Assembly: GCF_040365225.1 (NCBI RefSeq)
Contig: NZ_AP028055.1
Coordinates: 2,914,001-2,978,000, forward strand
From: Bacteroides sedimenti
Lineage (GTDB): Bacteria > Bacteroidota > Bacteroidia > Bacteroidales > Bacteroidaceae
Length of the DNA: 64,000 nt
Direction of reading: 5' to 3'
The notes under the pieces are model-generated. The model had not been told where the DNA came from. It saw only the letters and a program-made list of their open reading frames with translations, and did no database searches. Positions 35,998 to 45,456 of this stretch are shown one piece after another. The number at the start of each line of letters is the position of its first letter. Within the stretch, counting starts at the first letter, position 1. The translations under genes and the position numbers were made by a program.

Positions 35998-36867
35998 ATG
36001 AAAAAAGGATTCATTATACTCTCTTTATTGTTAGGTATATGCTTGATTGGTTGTACTAATAAAGCTAAACAGGATAAAATGATAATTACGGTGACAATAG
36101 AACCACATCGCTTCTTTGTTGAGCAGATTGCTGGCGATAAGTTTTCTGTAGTAAGCATGGTTCCTAAAGGAAGCAGCCCAGAAAGTTATGATCCTACACC
36201 AGCTCAATTAGTTTCTTTGGGAAATAGCAAAGCCTACTTCCGGATTGGTTATATTGGATTTGAGCAAACCTGGTTCGATCGCCTGAAAGAGAATGCTCCT
36301 AATATGATTGTTTTTGACTCATCAACTGGAGTTAAACTAATTTCTGATACACATCACCATAATCATGATGCCGGTCATCAGCATAACTCTAGTGGTATTG
36401 ACCCTCATATCTGGAATTCAACCGTCAATGCACAGATAATTGTAGATAATACATGTAAGGCATTATGTTCTCTTGATAAAAATAATAAAGATTACTATCT
36501 AATGAGATGTGCTGATTTTAAACGTAAAATAAATACATTAGACGATACTCTCAAAATTATTCTGAAAGATGCGGATAAGGCTTTCATGATTTATCATCCT
36601 GCACTTGCCTATTTTGCACGTGACTATGGCCTGCATCAGATATGCATTGAAGAGGGAGGAAAGGAACCTTCTCCAGCTCATTTGAAGGAGCTGATCCAAA
36701 CCTGTAAAAAGGAGGGGGTCAGAGTAATTTTTGTACAACAAGAGTTTGATATGAGTAATGCGGAACTTGTTGCAAAAGAAACCGGAAGTAGAATTGTACG
36801 CATCAATCCATTATCATATGATTGGGAAGGTGAAATGATTCGCATAGCTCAAGCCTTAAGAAAATGA
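35998..36867 (+). CDS. znuA: Zinc/manganese ABC transporter substrate-binding lipoprotein (ZnuA-like)
   Basis: 289 residues from ATG 35998. The upstream TTG and ATG codons at 35971 and 35980 lie in the promoter and palindrome. Lipoprotein signal with lipobox LIGC (Cys18). Cluster A-I metal-binding fold: VTIEPHRFF near 27-35, a histidine-rich loop (THHHNHDAGHQHN) near 119-131 that is typical of zinc-specific ZnuA, then DPHIW and EGGKEPSPAHL. The His loop favours zinc over manganese. Overlaps znuC by four bases (ATGA). Confidence 0.88.
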   Translation: MKKGFIILSLLLGICLIGCTNKAKQDKMIITVTIEPHRFFVEQIAGDKFSVVSMVPKGSSPESYDPTPAQLVSLGNSKAYFRIGYIGFEQTWFDRLKENAPNMIVFDSSTGVKLISDTHHHNHDAGHQHNSSGIDPHIWNSTVNAQIIVDNTCKALCSLDKNNKDYYLMRCADFKRKINTLDDTLKIILKDADKAFMIYHPALAYFARDYGLHQICIEEGGKEPSPAHLKELIQTCKKEGVRVIFVQQEFDMSNAELVAKETGSRIVRINPLSYDWEGEMIRIAQALRK

Positions 36868-37625
36868 ATAAAGTTATTGAAATAGAAAACTTATCAGCAG
36901 GCTATGATCACAAAAAAGTACTGCGTGATGTCTGTCTAACCGTATATGAGAACGATTTTCTGGGTATTATTGGTCCAAACGGGGGTGGAAAGACCACACT
37001 GATTAAGGTGATTCTGGGTTTACTAAAGCCTCTTGAAGGCGAAATTCATTTTTTTCGGGAAGGTAAGCCTGTTGAAGAGATAATGATGGGATATCTTCCA
37101 CAATATAATGCAATTGATAAGAAGTTTCCTATATCAGTCTACGATGTTATTCTTTCTGGTTTAAGCAGAAAGAAATCGATGTTCAAGCCCTTTTCTTCTG
37201 AACACCATGATCGGGTAGGAGAGATTATTAAAAGAATGGGTTTGCAGGGAAAAGAAAAGAAAGCCATCGGGCAGCTTTCTGGTGGACAGATTCAGCGTGC
37301 ATTACTGGGACGTGCCATAGTTTCAAATCCTGAAGTAGTAATTCTTGATGAGCCCAATACCTATATTGATCAACGTTTTGAAAGCAGGCTTTATGAAATA
37401 TTGTCTGAAATAAATAAAGAACGAGCTATCATTCTGGTTTCGCATGATATTGGTACTGTGGTAAGCAATGTAAAAACTATTGCATGTGTGAATGAAACAC
37501 TTGATTATCATCCGGGAGCAGAAGTCACAGCTGAGTGGTTGGAAGAGAAATTTGAGTGTCCCATTGAATTGCTTGGGCATGGAGAACTTCCTCACCGTAT
37601 TATTAAAAAACATCAGCACGTATAG
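36864..37625 (+). CDS. znuC: Zinc/metal ABC transporter ATPase (ZnuC-like)
   Basis: 253 residues. Walker A GPNGGGKTT near 37-45, Q loop LPQYN, signature LSGGQIQRAL near 136-145, Walker B VVILDEPN near 156-163 and switch His in VSHDIG. It would energise import of the metal delivered by ZnuA. The expected membrane permease (ZnuB) is not downstream; the next gene is the unrelated DUF2723 protein after its own promoter. Confidence 0.9.
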   Translation: MNKVIEIENLSAGYDHKKVLRDVCLTVYENDFLGIIGPNGGGKTTLIKVILGLLKPLEGEIHFFREGKPVEEIMMGYLPQYNAIDKKFPISVYDVILSGLSRKKSMFKPFSSEHHDRVGEIIKRMGLQGKEKKAIGQLSGGQIQRALLGRAIVSNPEVVILDEPNTYIDQRFESRLYEILSEINKERAIILVSHDIGTVVSNVKTIACVNETLDYHPGAEVTAEWLEEKFECPIELLGHGELPHRIIKKHQHV

Positions 37626-37739
37626 GATAAGTAAATTTATCGATATTAACTATTTTATTAAAAACTATAAAAAAACTGTTTTCGCTTTCCTAATAGACTG
37701 AAAACAAGCGTTGGATGCATGGATTTCGTTAAAGTTTTC

Positions 37740-37747
37740 TATCTTTG
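37740..37747 (+). promoter_or_regulatory. -7 box (TATCTTTG) of the DUF2723 operon
   Basis: Exact TAnnTTTG, 39 bases before ATG 37787. Confidence 0.6.
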
Positions 37748-37786
37748 CCGATCGTACATAACAATATAAACATATATTTAAATTAG

Positions 37787-40700
37787 ATGAAACAGTACAA
37801 GTTAGTGAACAACCTGATGGGTTGGCTATCATTTGTTATTGCTGCCGTTGTCTATTGCCTGACAATAGAGCCCACTGCCAGTTTCTGGGATTGCGGCGAG
37901 TTTATTACATCGAGTTATAAGTTGGAAGTGGGACACCCTCCCGGTGCGCCTTTTTTCATGCTGACAGCTAACTTCTTTACTCAGTTTGTGAAAGATCCTG
38001 CGATGGTTGCTCGTATGGTTAATACGATGTCAGCTCTGATGAGTGCTGCTTGTATCATGTTTCTTTTCTGGACTATCACACATTTGACTAGAAAACTGAT
38101 TTTAAAGGAAGATGAAAAGCCCAGACTTAGCCAGTTGATTACCATTATGGGTAGCGGACTTGTTGGGGCTTTGGTGTATACCTTCTCTGATACATTCTGG
38201 TTCAGCGCTGTAGAAGGTGAAGTATATGCTTATTCATCACTGTTTACAGCTGTTGTATTCTGGTTGATTCTTAAATGGGAAGAAGTCGCTGATGAACCTC
38301 ATTCAGATCGTTGGTTGGTATTAATTGCCTATCTTACCGGTTTGTCAATTGGAGTGCATTTGTTAAACCTGTTATGTATTCCTGCTATTGTACTGGTTTA
38401 CTATTACAAGAAAAATCCTAACGCTAATGCCAAAGGATCTTTGCTGGCCCTATTAGGCTCAATGGTACTAGTAGGTCTTGTTCTGTATGGTATCGTACCA
38501 GGTTTTGTCAAAGTGGGCGGATGGTTTGAGCTTTTATTCGTAAATAACTTTGGTTTACCATTTAACTCAGGAGTGATTTTTTATATCATAGTTCTTGCTT
38601 CAGCTATTTTCTGGGGAGTTTATGAATCGTATGTGGAAAAGAATCCGACAAGAATGAAACTCTCATTCCTGGCTACTGTAGCCCTACTGGGTATTCCTTT
38701 CTATGGATACGGCAGCTCTAGTATTCTGATTGGCGTTATTGTGCTTGGAGCTCTTTCCTTTTATCTATTTAGTAAAGCTATTAAACAGAAATATCAGATT
38801 AGTGCCCGTACATTGAATACTTCACTGCTCTGCATCATGATGATTATGGTGGGATACTCTTCTTATGCTCTGATTGTAATCCGTTCAACTGCCAATACTC
38901 CAATGGATCAGAATTCACCTGAGGATATTTTCACTTTGGGAAGTTATCTGGGTAGAGAGCAGTATGGAACCCGTCCCTTATTCTATGGACAGGCTTATTC
39001 ATCTAAGGTGAAACTTGAAACGAAAGATGGTTACTGTTCTCCTGTTATTGAAGAGGGCGCACCTGTCTATTCGAGAAAAGATAAAAATTCTCCGAATGAA
39101 AAAGATCAATATATCATCACAGGCAGACAGCAGGACTATGTGTATGCTCAGAAAATGCTTTTCCCACGTATGTACAGTAGTGCACACGAGTCAATGTATA
39201 AGAACTGGGAAAAAATAGAAGGATATGACGTTCCTTATGACCAATGTGGTGAGATGGTTATGGTGAATATGCCCACACAATGGGAAAACATAAAGTTCTT
39301 CTTCTCATATCAAATGAACTTTATGTATTGGCGCTATTTTATGTGGAACTTTGCAGGAAGACAAAACGATATCCAAGGTTCGGGTGAAATTGAACACGGT
39401 AACTGGATTACCGGTATTAAATTTATAGATAATGCATTAGTTGGCGATCAGTCTAAGCTACCTGATGAACTGGCAAATAACAAAGGTCATAATATATATT
39501 ACTGCCTGCCTTTACTGCTAGGAATCATTGGTATTTTGTTCCAGGCTTATCGCGGTCAAAAAGGCATTCAGGGATTCTGGGTAGTCTTCTTCCTTTTCTT
39601 TATGACTGGTATTGCCATTGTAATCTACCTGAACCAAACTCCGAGTCAGCCTCGTGAACGAGACTATGCATACGCAGGATCGTTCTATGCATTTGCAATC
39701 TGGATAGGTATGGGGGTTGCCGGCTTAATTAAAATGCTTAGCAAAAAACTTGGTGAGCTTCCTTCAGCTATCATTGCTTCAGTGGCTTGCTTACTGGTGC
39801 CTATTCAGATGGCTGGACAAACTTGGGACGATCACGATCGTTCAGGTCGTTATGCTTGTCGTGACATTGGCCAGAACTATCTGATGTCTTGTCAGGAAAA
39901 GAATAATCCGATTATTTTCACTAACGGAGACAACGATACTTTCCCATTGTGGTACAATCAGGAGACTGAAGGATTCAGGACCGATGTTCGTGTTTGTAAT
40001 CTTAGCTATCTGCAAACAGATTGGTATATTGATCAAATGAAACGCCCGGCTTATAATTCGCCTTCTGTTCCCATTACTTGGACTCGTCCGGAGTATGTAT
40101 CAGGTGCTAACGAATACATCCAGATTCGTCCGGAAGTAAAAGAAACCATTCTTTCTCTCTATAAGAGCAATCCTGTGGAAGCTAAAAAGAATTTCGGCGA
40201 AAATCCGTTCGAATTAAAAAATATTCTGAAGTATTGGGTGCGTTCTGATAAAGAAGATCTTAAGATTATTCCGACTGACAGTATTGTAATTAAACTGGAT
40301 AAGGAAGCCATAAAACGGTCGGGCATGATGATTCCTGACTCTTTGAATGGAGAAATTCCCGATTATATGACACTTTCCTTAAAAGGTAAACGGGGGATAA
40401 GTAAATCTGAGCTGATGATGCTTGAGATGATTGATAAATGCAACTGGTCACGTCCTGTTTATATGGCTATCTCCGTCGGTTCTGAGAACCACCTTTGCTT
40501 TGCTAACAACTTCTGTCAGGAAGGGTTGGTTTATCGTATCACGCCATTTAACACAACTAAACTAGGGGCACGAATTGACAGTGAAAAGATGTACGATAAT
40601 ATAATGCATAAATTCAAATGGGGAGGAATGGATAATCCAAAGGTTTACCTTGATGAGAACCATATGAGAATGTGTTATTCACACCGTCGTCTTTTTGCTC

Positions 40701-41098
40701 AGACAGCTACACAATTGCTCAAAGAAGGTAAAAAAGATAAAGCATTAAAGATGCTCGATTATGCAGCCAAAGTGATTCCTACGAACTGCGTTCCTCATGA
40801 TTACCAAAGCGGTTCGCTTGATATGGCTGAAGCCTACATAGATCTTGGTCAGAAAGATAAAGCTGAAAAAATTCTGAAAGATCTGGCCGCTAAATCTTAT
40901 CAGTATGTGAACTGGTATCTCAGCTTCAACGACAGATTGCTGGCAACAAGCAACCAGGATTGCCTTTATCATTTATACATTCTGGATGAAATTAATAAAG
41001 CGCTTAAAGCCAAACAATCTCCTTTGCTTCAAGAGTATTCGAGAAGGTTTGAAACATTATATTCCGCTTATTCCATGAGAACAGGTGGTGCCCGATAA
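37787..41098 (+). CDS. DUF2723 membrane glycosyltransferase-like protein with TPR-like tail
   Basis: 1103 residues. The first ~250 hold the DUF2723 core of membrane helices with the acidic lumenal-type motif near residue 35 (ASFWDCGEF) and HPPGAPFF, reminiscent of protein O-mannosyltransferase and ArnT (GT-C) proteins. More helices follow to about 690, then a soluble half with TPR-like repeats at the end (KALKMLDYAAKVIP; DMAEAYIDLGQKDKAEKIL). Bacteroides glycosylate secreted proteins at Asp-Ser/Thr sites; a role there is a family-level guess. First gene of an operon with the deacetylase and queG. Confidence 0.8.
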   Translation: MKQYKLVNNLMGWLSFVIAAVVYCLTIEPTASFWDCGEFITSSYKLEVGHPPGAPFFMLTANFFTQFVKDPAMVARMVNTMSALMSAACIMFLFWTITHLTRKLILKEDEKPRLSQLITIMGSGLVGALVYTFSDTFWFSAVEGEVYAYSSLFTAVVFWLILKWEEVADEPHSDRWLVLIAYLTGLSIGVHLLNLLCIPAIVLVYYYKKNPNANAKGSLLALLGSMVLVGLVLYGIVPGFVKVGGWFELLFVNNFGLPFNSGVIFYIIVLASAIFWGVYESYVEKNPTRMKLSFLATVALLGIPFYGYGSSSILIGVIVLGALSFYLFSKAIKQKYQISARTLNTSLLCIMMIMVGYSSYALIVIRSTANTPMDQNSPEDIFTLGSYLGREQYGTRPLFYGQAYSSKVKLETKDGYCSPVIEEGAPVYSRKDKNSPNEKDQYIITGRQQDYVYAQKMLFPRMYSSAHESMYKNWEKIEGYDVPYDQCGEMVMVNMPTQWENIKFFFSYQMNFMYWRYFMWNFAGRQNDIQGSGEIEHGNWITGIKFIDNALVGDQSKLPDELANNKGHNIYYCLPLLLGIIGILFQAYRGQKGIQGFWVVFFLFFMTGIAIVIYLNQTPSQPRERDYAYAGSFYAFAIWIGMGVAGLIKMLSKKLGELPSAIIASVACLLVPIQMAGQTWDDHDRSGRYACRDIGQNYLMSCQEKNNPIIFTNGDNDTFPLWYNQETEGFRTDVRVCNLSYLQTDWYIDQMKRPAYNSPSVPITWTRPEYVSGANEYIQIRPEVKETILSLYKSNPVEAKKNFGENPFELKNILKYWVRSDKEDLKIIPTDSIVIKLDKEAIKRSGMMIPDSLNGEIPDYMTLSLKGKRGISKSELMMLEMIDKCNWSRPVYMAISVGSENHLCFANNFCQEGLVYRITPFNTTKLGARIDSEKMYDNIMHKFKWGGMDNPKVYLDENHMRMCYSHRRLFAQTATQLLKEGKKDKALKMLDYAAKVIPTNCVPHDYQSGSLDMAEAYIDLGQKDKAEKILKDLAAKSYQYVNWYLSFNDRLLATSNQDCLYHLYILDEINKALKAKQSPLLQEYSRRFETLYSAYSMRTGGAR

Positions 41099-41114
41099 AA
41101 AGGAAATATAGAAG

Positions 41115-41723
41115 ATGTTTATTGAACAACCTCCAAGGCTGGTAAGAACTCTCTATCCCGGGGCAATCTGGAGAATGGATCCGAAAGAGAAAGCAGTTTA
41201 TCTGACTTTCGACGACGGACCCATTCCCGAGATTACTCCCTGGGTATTAGATTTGCTGGATAAATACGGTGTTAAAGCCACTTTTTTTCTGGTGGGTGAT
41301 AATGTGAGAAAACACCCGGAAGAGTTTAAAATGATTCTAGATCGTGGACATCGGGTAGGGAATCATACTTTTAACCACATCAGAGGGTTTGAATACCTAA
41401 CGAAGAATTATCTGGCAAATACAGAAAAGGCAAATGAACTGATTCATTCAAATCTGTTTCGTCCGCCTCATGGGCATATGAGAGCTCATCAGTATTATAC
41501 GTTACGGAAAAGATATAAAATTGTAATGTGGGATCTTGTAACACGAGATTATAGTAATAAATTGAATGGGCGCCAGGTTTTAAACAAAGTTAAGCGGTAT
41601 GTTCGCAATGGGTCCATCATTACATTTCATGATTCCCTGAAGTCCGAGCAAAACATGAAATATGCTTTGCCTCGTGCCATTGAATGGCTGCAGGAACAGG
41701 GGTATCAGTTTAAATTATTATAA
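41115..41723 (+). CDS. Polysaccharide deacetylase family protein (NodB domain)
   Basis: 202 residues, nearly all a NodB/CE4 domain. Metal and catalytic residues: TFDDGP at 31-36 (Asp33, Asp34), His84 and His88 in GNHTFNH, FRPPHG near 117-122, and the late TFHDS motif near 172-176. No signal peptide is visible, unusual for an enzyme of extracellular glycans. Substrate unknown. Its TAA overlaps the queG ATG by one base. Confidence 0.85.
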   Translation: MFIEQPPRLVRTLYPGAIWRMDPKEKAVYLTFDDGPIPEITPWVLDLLDKYGVKATFFLVGDNVRKHPEEFKMILDRGHRVGNHTFNHIRGFEYLTKNYLANTEKANELIHSNLFRPPHGHMRAHQYYTLRKRYKIVMWDLVTRDYSNKLNGRQVLNKVKRYVRNGSIITFHDSLKSEQNMKYALPRAIEWLQEQGYQFKLL

Positions 41724-42643
41724 TGGATAGAATAGAACTTTCCAAAAAAATTAAAGCCGAAGCCTGCCGCCTCGGCTTTTTTGCTTGTGGTATAGCACGC
41801 GCTGGATTTGTTGGTGAGAATAAGAGACACCTTGAAGAGTGGCTGGCAAACGAGAATCATGCCGGGATGTCTTATATGACCAATCACTTGGATAAACGAT
41901 GCGAACCTTGTTTATTGGTTGAAGGAACAAAAAGCATTATCTCGCTGGCACTTAATTACTATCCTTCTCAAAAATTGCGAGAAGATCAGCTCCAGTTTGC
42001 TTATTATGCCTATGGCCAGGATTATCATGAAGTGATGAAAGATCGCCTTAAAAAACTCTTCGATTTTATCAATGGGCAGTTGCCCGTATACGGAAGAGTT
42101 TTTTGTGATACTGCTCCGGTCCTAGAACGCTATTGGGCACAACAGGCCGGTTTGGGATGGATAGGTAAAAATACTCAGTTGATTATTCCTCATGCTGGTT
42201 CCTATTTCTTTTTAGGGGAGATTTTTCTGGATGTTGAACTGGAATATGACACTCCAATGGAAAATCGATGCGGAAACTGCCAACGTTGCCTTGATAGCTG
42301 CCCTATAAATGCATTAGAGACTCCATATGAACTAAATGCAAACCGATGCATTTCTTACCTTACCATTGAGAATAAAGGCGAAATTTCGGCTCAATTTGCT
42401 TCCAAGATAGGGGATCATCTTTATGGTTGTGACGACTGCCAGCGATGTTGTCCTTGGAACCGCTTTGCCACTCCCAATCTAATCCCTGATTTTCAGCCTT
42501 CAAAGGCATTTCTTTTAATGGAGAGATCAGATTGGGCAGGCTTAACAGTTGAGCAATATCGTACTCTATTCAAAGGCTCTGCGGTTAAGCGAGCGAAGTA
42601 CGATGGTTTAATGCGAAATTTTAAAGCAATACAACCAGAATAG
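41723..42643 (+). CDS. queG: Epoxyqueuosine reductase
   Basis: Cobalamin and two-[4Fe-4S] enzyme that reduces epoxyqueuosine to queuosine in tRNA. 306 residues, the short form without the C-terminal HEAT repeat. DUF1730 N-terminal domain, catalytic DTAPVLERYWAQQAGLGWIG near 134-153, and two ferredoxin clusters (CGNCQRCLDSCP; CDDCQRCCPW). A terminator-like hairpin (41753-41782) lies within its first codons. Third gene of the DUF2723 operon; a link with the envelope genes is not obvious. Confidence 0.93.
   Translation: MDRIELSKKIKAEACRLGFFACGIARAGFVGENKRHLEEWLANENHAGMSYMTNHLDKRCEPCLLVEGTKSIISLALNYYPSQKLREDQLQFAYYAYGQDYHEVMKDRLKKLFDFINGQLPVYGRVFCDTAPVLERYWAQQAGLGWIGKNTQLIIPHAGSYFFLGEIFLDVELEYDTPMENRCGNCQRCLDSCPINALETPYELNANRCISYLTIENKGEISAQFASKIGDHLYGCDDCQRCCPWNRFATPNLIPDFQPSKAFLLMERSDWAGLTVEQYRTLFKGSAVKRAKYDGLMRNFKAIQPE
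41753..41782 (+). terminator. Terminator-like hairpin inside the start of queG
   Basis: AAAGCCGA (41753-41760) pairs with TCGGCTTT (41772-41779) and is followed by T residues to 41782. It lies at codons 11-20 of queG, so it could lower readthrough from the DUF2723/deacetylase genes, or be chance. Confidence 0.4.
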
Positions 42644-42660
42644 CTGATGGTAAAGTGCTA

Positions 42661-43842
42661 TTACCTTAATCGGAAAGTATATCCTATTGATAGATTTATG
42701 TTGTCGTTTTGTGCACCAAAGACATACTTAGCAAAAGTCATCTTTATAGGAATTGCTCTATCATTTTTCAATGGAATTATGATACCTGAACTCAAGTAAT
42801 ATCCAAGACTATATGTGTCGAATGGTGTTTTTTTAAAATAGAAATCGTCATCTCCAGTAATAGGATTTTTCAGTACAGTATTGTTCTTGTTTTGTATGTC
42901 GAAAACTAGGAACTGTGCAAGTCCTATCTCGAAAAATGGGCGTATTTTGTGTCCCATTAACTGAAATTCTGCCCCAATATTGTTTGCAATTTGAATTGCT
43001 TTAAAATCTTCAATAAATACAGGTTCTTTATCATGCCCCATTTTTATTTGGCTAACATTTAACCCAAAATTTAATTTTTTACGGTCACTTTTTTTATTAA
43101 GGTTCATTTGAAAATTTACCCCTAATAATGGTGTGTAATTGTTTATCTTCGAACTTTCTTTTTCCACGCTGGCATTATAATGAGTCATATTTAATTGTGC
43201 TCCTATGTATGGTGTGATATAAAATTTGGACTTATATTTGGGCTCTTGATAGGTAATACATACAGATTCAGAACAAGTTAAATCATGATATTTCTTGAAT
43301 AAATCTACAAATGAAGAGCGAGAATAATCCATCTTTTTTATATACTCTTCCATTTTAGGATTGAAATTGAAAATAGCCCAAAGTGTCCTTTTAATTTTTT
43401 CTCTATGTTTGTAAGACTTAGACTCTGCGGGAATAGGAGCTGATTTCCCATCTAATGCATTTAAGGAATAGTAAGATTCGAATTCTTCTCTTTCATTCTT
43501 TTCAAGATAATATAAACTGATGGTTCCTTTAACCAGACACTCAGCAAAACATTTGATTTCTAGTCCATTTATTTTTAGAATTATTGATTCATAGTATGCT
43601 CCCGAATCATATATATATCCTTTTATTTGATTGGGCATATAAGTACTGGCAGGGTCAGATGTGTTTTCTTTGAATATACATTTGCTCCAATCACCTACTC
43701 CATTGCGATAGCCAAGCGTTCCATGTATCGTGTCGCCTTGATTGGTAATGATTTTGCCTGATTTCCATTCTATGTTTGCACTCTTGGCTGTTATATTAAT
43801 AAATAGTAAAAGTCCAATGAAAGTAAATATTGTTTTTTTCAT
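42661..43842 (-). CDS. Secreted protein with C-terminal beta-barrel-like domain, unknown family
   Basis: 393 residues, signal peptide 1-19 (…NITAK-SA). The first ~150 mature residues resemble the GTL/IITNQGDTIHGTLGY type of Bacteroidetes envelope proteins; a Lys-rich central part (150-200) precedes a beta-rich C-terminal half ending in FRLR, compatible with an outer-membrane barrel (YITPYIGAQLNMTHYN, GYYLSSGIIIP). No known function. It faces queG and is 247 bases downstream of the lipoprotein operon on the same strand, too far to assume cotranscription. Confidence 0.6.
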   Translation of the reverse strand: MKKTIFTFIGLLLFINITAKSANIEWKSGKIITNQGDTIHGTLGYRNGVGDWSKCIFKENTSDPASTYMPNQIKGYIYDSGAYYESIILKINGLEIKCFAECLVKGTISLYYLEKNEREEFESYYSLNALDGKSAPIPAESKSYKHREKIKRTLWAIFNFNPKMEEYIKKMDYSRSSFVDLFKKYHDLTCSESVCITYQEPKYKSKFYITPYIGAQLNMTHYNASVEKESSKINNYTPLLGVNFQMNLNKKSDRKKLNFGLNVSQIKMGHDKEPVFIEDFKAIQIANNIGAEFQLMGHKIRPFFEIGLAQFLVFDIQNKNNTVLKNPITGDDDFYFKKTPFDTYSLGYYLSSGIIIPLKNDRAIPIKMTFAKYVFGAQNDNINLSIGYTFRLR

Positions 43843-44089
43843 AATAACTAAAAATTAGGAATGGGTTTTAATCTCAAATAATGTTTTTTGCTATAGCTAA
43901 TTGTTTATTGTTGATTTACTCATTGATATATGTGGGGTGTTAAGTAAATTCTCTCAACTAACCATATTTAAAGTATAATTTTCAATAACTAAGAACCATT
44001 CCTTAGCTACAAAATAGTTTGGGAATGGTTCTCATATAGTTGTATTGTCTTGGTTAAATGATAAGTTATAATTTAACTTTTGACCATCT

Positions 44090-44773
44090 TTATTTTTTTA
44101 CAGTGGCTTTAAACTCCTTTCCACTTGCCGGTGTATTTTGATCTGTACCGAAGGTGTTTCTATATTTGCCGTCAGGTAAATCAAAGAGTGAAAAAGTGTT
44201 GCATCTTCTTGCTGCAACCACTTTGTCGGTTGATGCCGTTGCTATAGCGGAAGCTGCCATGTCCACTAAAGCTCCTAAAAGACCTCCGCTTCCTGAGTTA
44301 ATGCTTAGATCCACCGTCAGTGTTCCTTTCCTGTTGAAGAGGATTTCATTGTTAGTTGTTGATTTCAGGAAATATTCAATATCTACTGTAATGGTGTTTC
44401 CTAATGTGGATTTTTCCCATCGATTGATAATTGTGAAGAGGGCAGCATCAGCTCCGAATACCTCACGAAATTTGCTTAAACTTCCTTCAATGAACATTTC
44501 GGAATCGTAAGCACTTTCGCTTTTAAACATCTCCATCGCTAGGAAAGGAGAGATTGTGTAATATCCCTTTTCACATAGTGGCATTGCCAGCGAGGTGTAA
44601 AAGTATTCTTTGGCTTCCACATTGACAGTTTTATTTATTGGAGGCATTATGAGAATACACGTTGGTTTTTCTTCATACATTTTAGGATAATTCTCGCTGC
44701 GTGTAAATTTCTTCGTTTCTCCACATGAAGCAAGCAGGAGAAGGCATAAGGTGAAATATATTATTCTTTTCAT
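44090..44773 (-). CDS. DUF799 (GNA1162-like) lipoprotein
   Basis: 227 residues with lipoprotein signal LLLASC (Cys17). The body CILIMPPINKTVNVEAKEYFYTSLAMPL at about 40-67 is the DUF799 core, an ABC-like fold related to TolB/CsgG N-domains and known from Neisseria GNA1162. The C-terminal part is Gly/Ala-rich (SGSGGLLGALVDMAASAIATAS), possibly a membrane-associated helix. Last gene of the four-gene CsgG-led operon; its start overlaps the DUF4810 stop (ATGA). Confidence 0.85.
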   Translation of the reverse strand: MKRIIYFTLCLLLLASCGETKKFTRSENYPKMYEEKPTCILIMPPINKTVNVEAKEYFYTSLAMPLCEKGYYTISPFLAMEMFKSESAYDSEMFIEGSLSKFREVFGADAALFTIINRWEKSTLGNTITVDIEYFLKSTTNNEILFNRKGTLTVDLSINSGSGGLLGALVDMAASAIATASTDKVVAARRCNTFSLFDLPDGKYRNTFGTDQNTPASGKEFKATVKK

Positions 44774-45120
44774 TTTTCTACCATTTTAATGATTCTATCA
44801 ATAAATACCTTCGATTCAGGGTATGTTTCTATCTCTTTTTTCAGCATAGCCAATCCCTCTTCATTTTTCCCGTTTTGAACCAGCAGGAACCCATATTCTG
44901 CATATGTGCCTGGAGGAACCACTTTACGAGTGCCTCTGTCTTGCTGTTCTATTATTTTAGCATATGTTTTTAATAAGGCCTGTGTACTTTCAGGAGTCTG
45001 TTTCTTAAAATAGTTATAAGAAGAGTTCTCATAGTTATTCCAGGAATAAAGTGAATTAGTTGCTGTGCAAGCACATAATAAAACGACACTGCAAGCTGCA
45101 CAAATAAGTTTTATTTTCAT
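44770..45120 (-). CDS. DUF4810 lipoprotein
   Basis: 116 residues with lipobox LLCAC (Cys18). Helical, TPR-like body (KQTPESTQALLKTYAKIIEQ; PPGTYAEYGFLLVQNGKNEEGLAML) as in DUF4810. It sits between the small PEGA-like lipoprotein and the DUF799 gene with overlapping start/stop codons at both ends. The DUF4810-DUF799 pair with a CsgG-type protein also occurs in proteobacteria. Confidence 0.85.
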   Translation of the reverse strand: MKIKLICAACSVVLLCACTATNSLYSWNNYENSSYNYFKKQTPESTQALLKTYAKIIEQQDRGTRKVVPPGTYAEYGFLLVQNGKNEEGLAMLKKEIETYPESKVFIDRIIKMVEK

Positions 45121-45455
45121 GGTAATTGAATTTTTTTAGTTTCCTGTGCTGAAACAAATATCTCTCTCTCGTAAATAACTTTGCCATTGTATGATACCTT
45201 GATATATCTTTTCCCTTTGGCTATTGCATATAGATCTCTTTTTATAGTTCCTTTCTTTTCTTTGATTACTTTGGCATTAAATGTTGTCTCATTGTCAACG
45301 GTTACCTGAACCTCACCTTCATACGCTTCGTTCGCAACGAATAGCAGGTACGCCTGATCGGGTAATCCTCTCTCCTGGCTGTAATTTCCTACTTTACAGC
45401 TTGTTAATAGTGCGCAAATACACAATATGAATAATGCTATATGTTTTGTTTTCAT
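45117..45455 (-). CDS. Small lipoprotein with PEGA-like fold
   Basis: 112 residues from ATG 45455. The nominal frame starts five codons earlier, but GAGGAG lies 8-13 bases before 45455 and the earlier start overlaps the CsgG gene. Lipobox LLTSC, then a single beta-sandwich-like domain: YEGEVQVTVDNETTFNAKVI…KRYIKVSYNGKVIYEREI, which has the rhythm of PEGA domains (ligand-binding beta folds on surface lipoproteins). No equivalent in the proteobacterial trio that I know. The 3' end overlaps the DUF4810 start (ATGA). Confidence 0.7.
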   Translation of the reverse strand: MKTKHIALFILCICALLTSCKVGNYSQERGLPDQAYLLFVANEAYEGEVQVTVDNETTFNAKVIKEKKGTIKRDLYAIAKGKRYIKVSYNGKVIYEREIFVSAQETKKIQLP

Positions 45456-45456
45456 T

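Noticed and set aside
43992..44042. 11-bp inverted repeat downstream of the DUF799 gene as a terminator
   Set aside because: Stem is real (43992-44002 with 44032-44042), but no T tract follows on either strand and the loop is 29 bases, so I do not call it.
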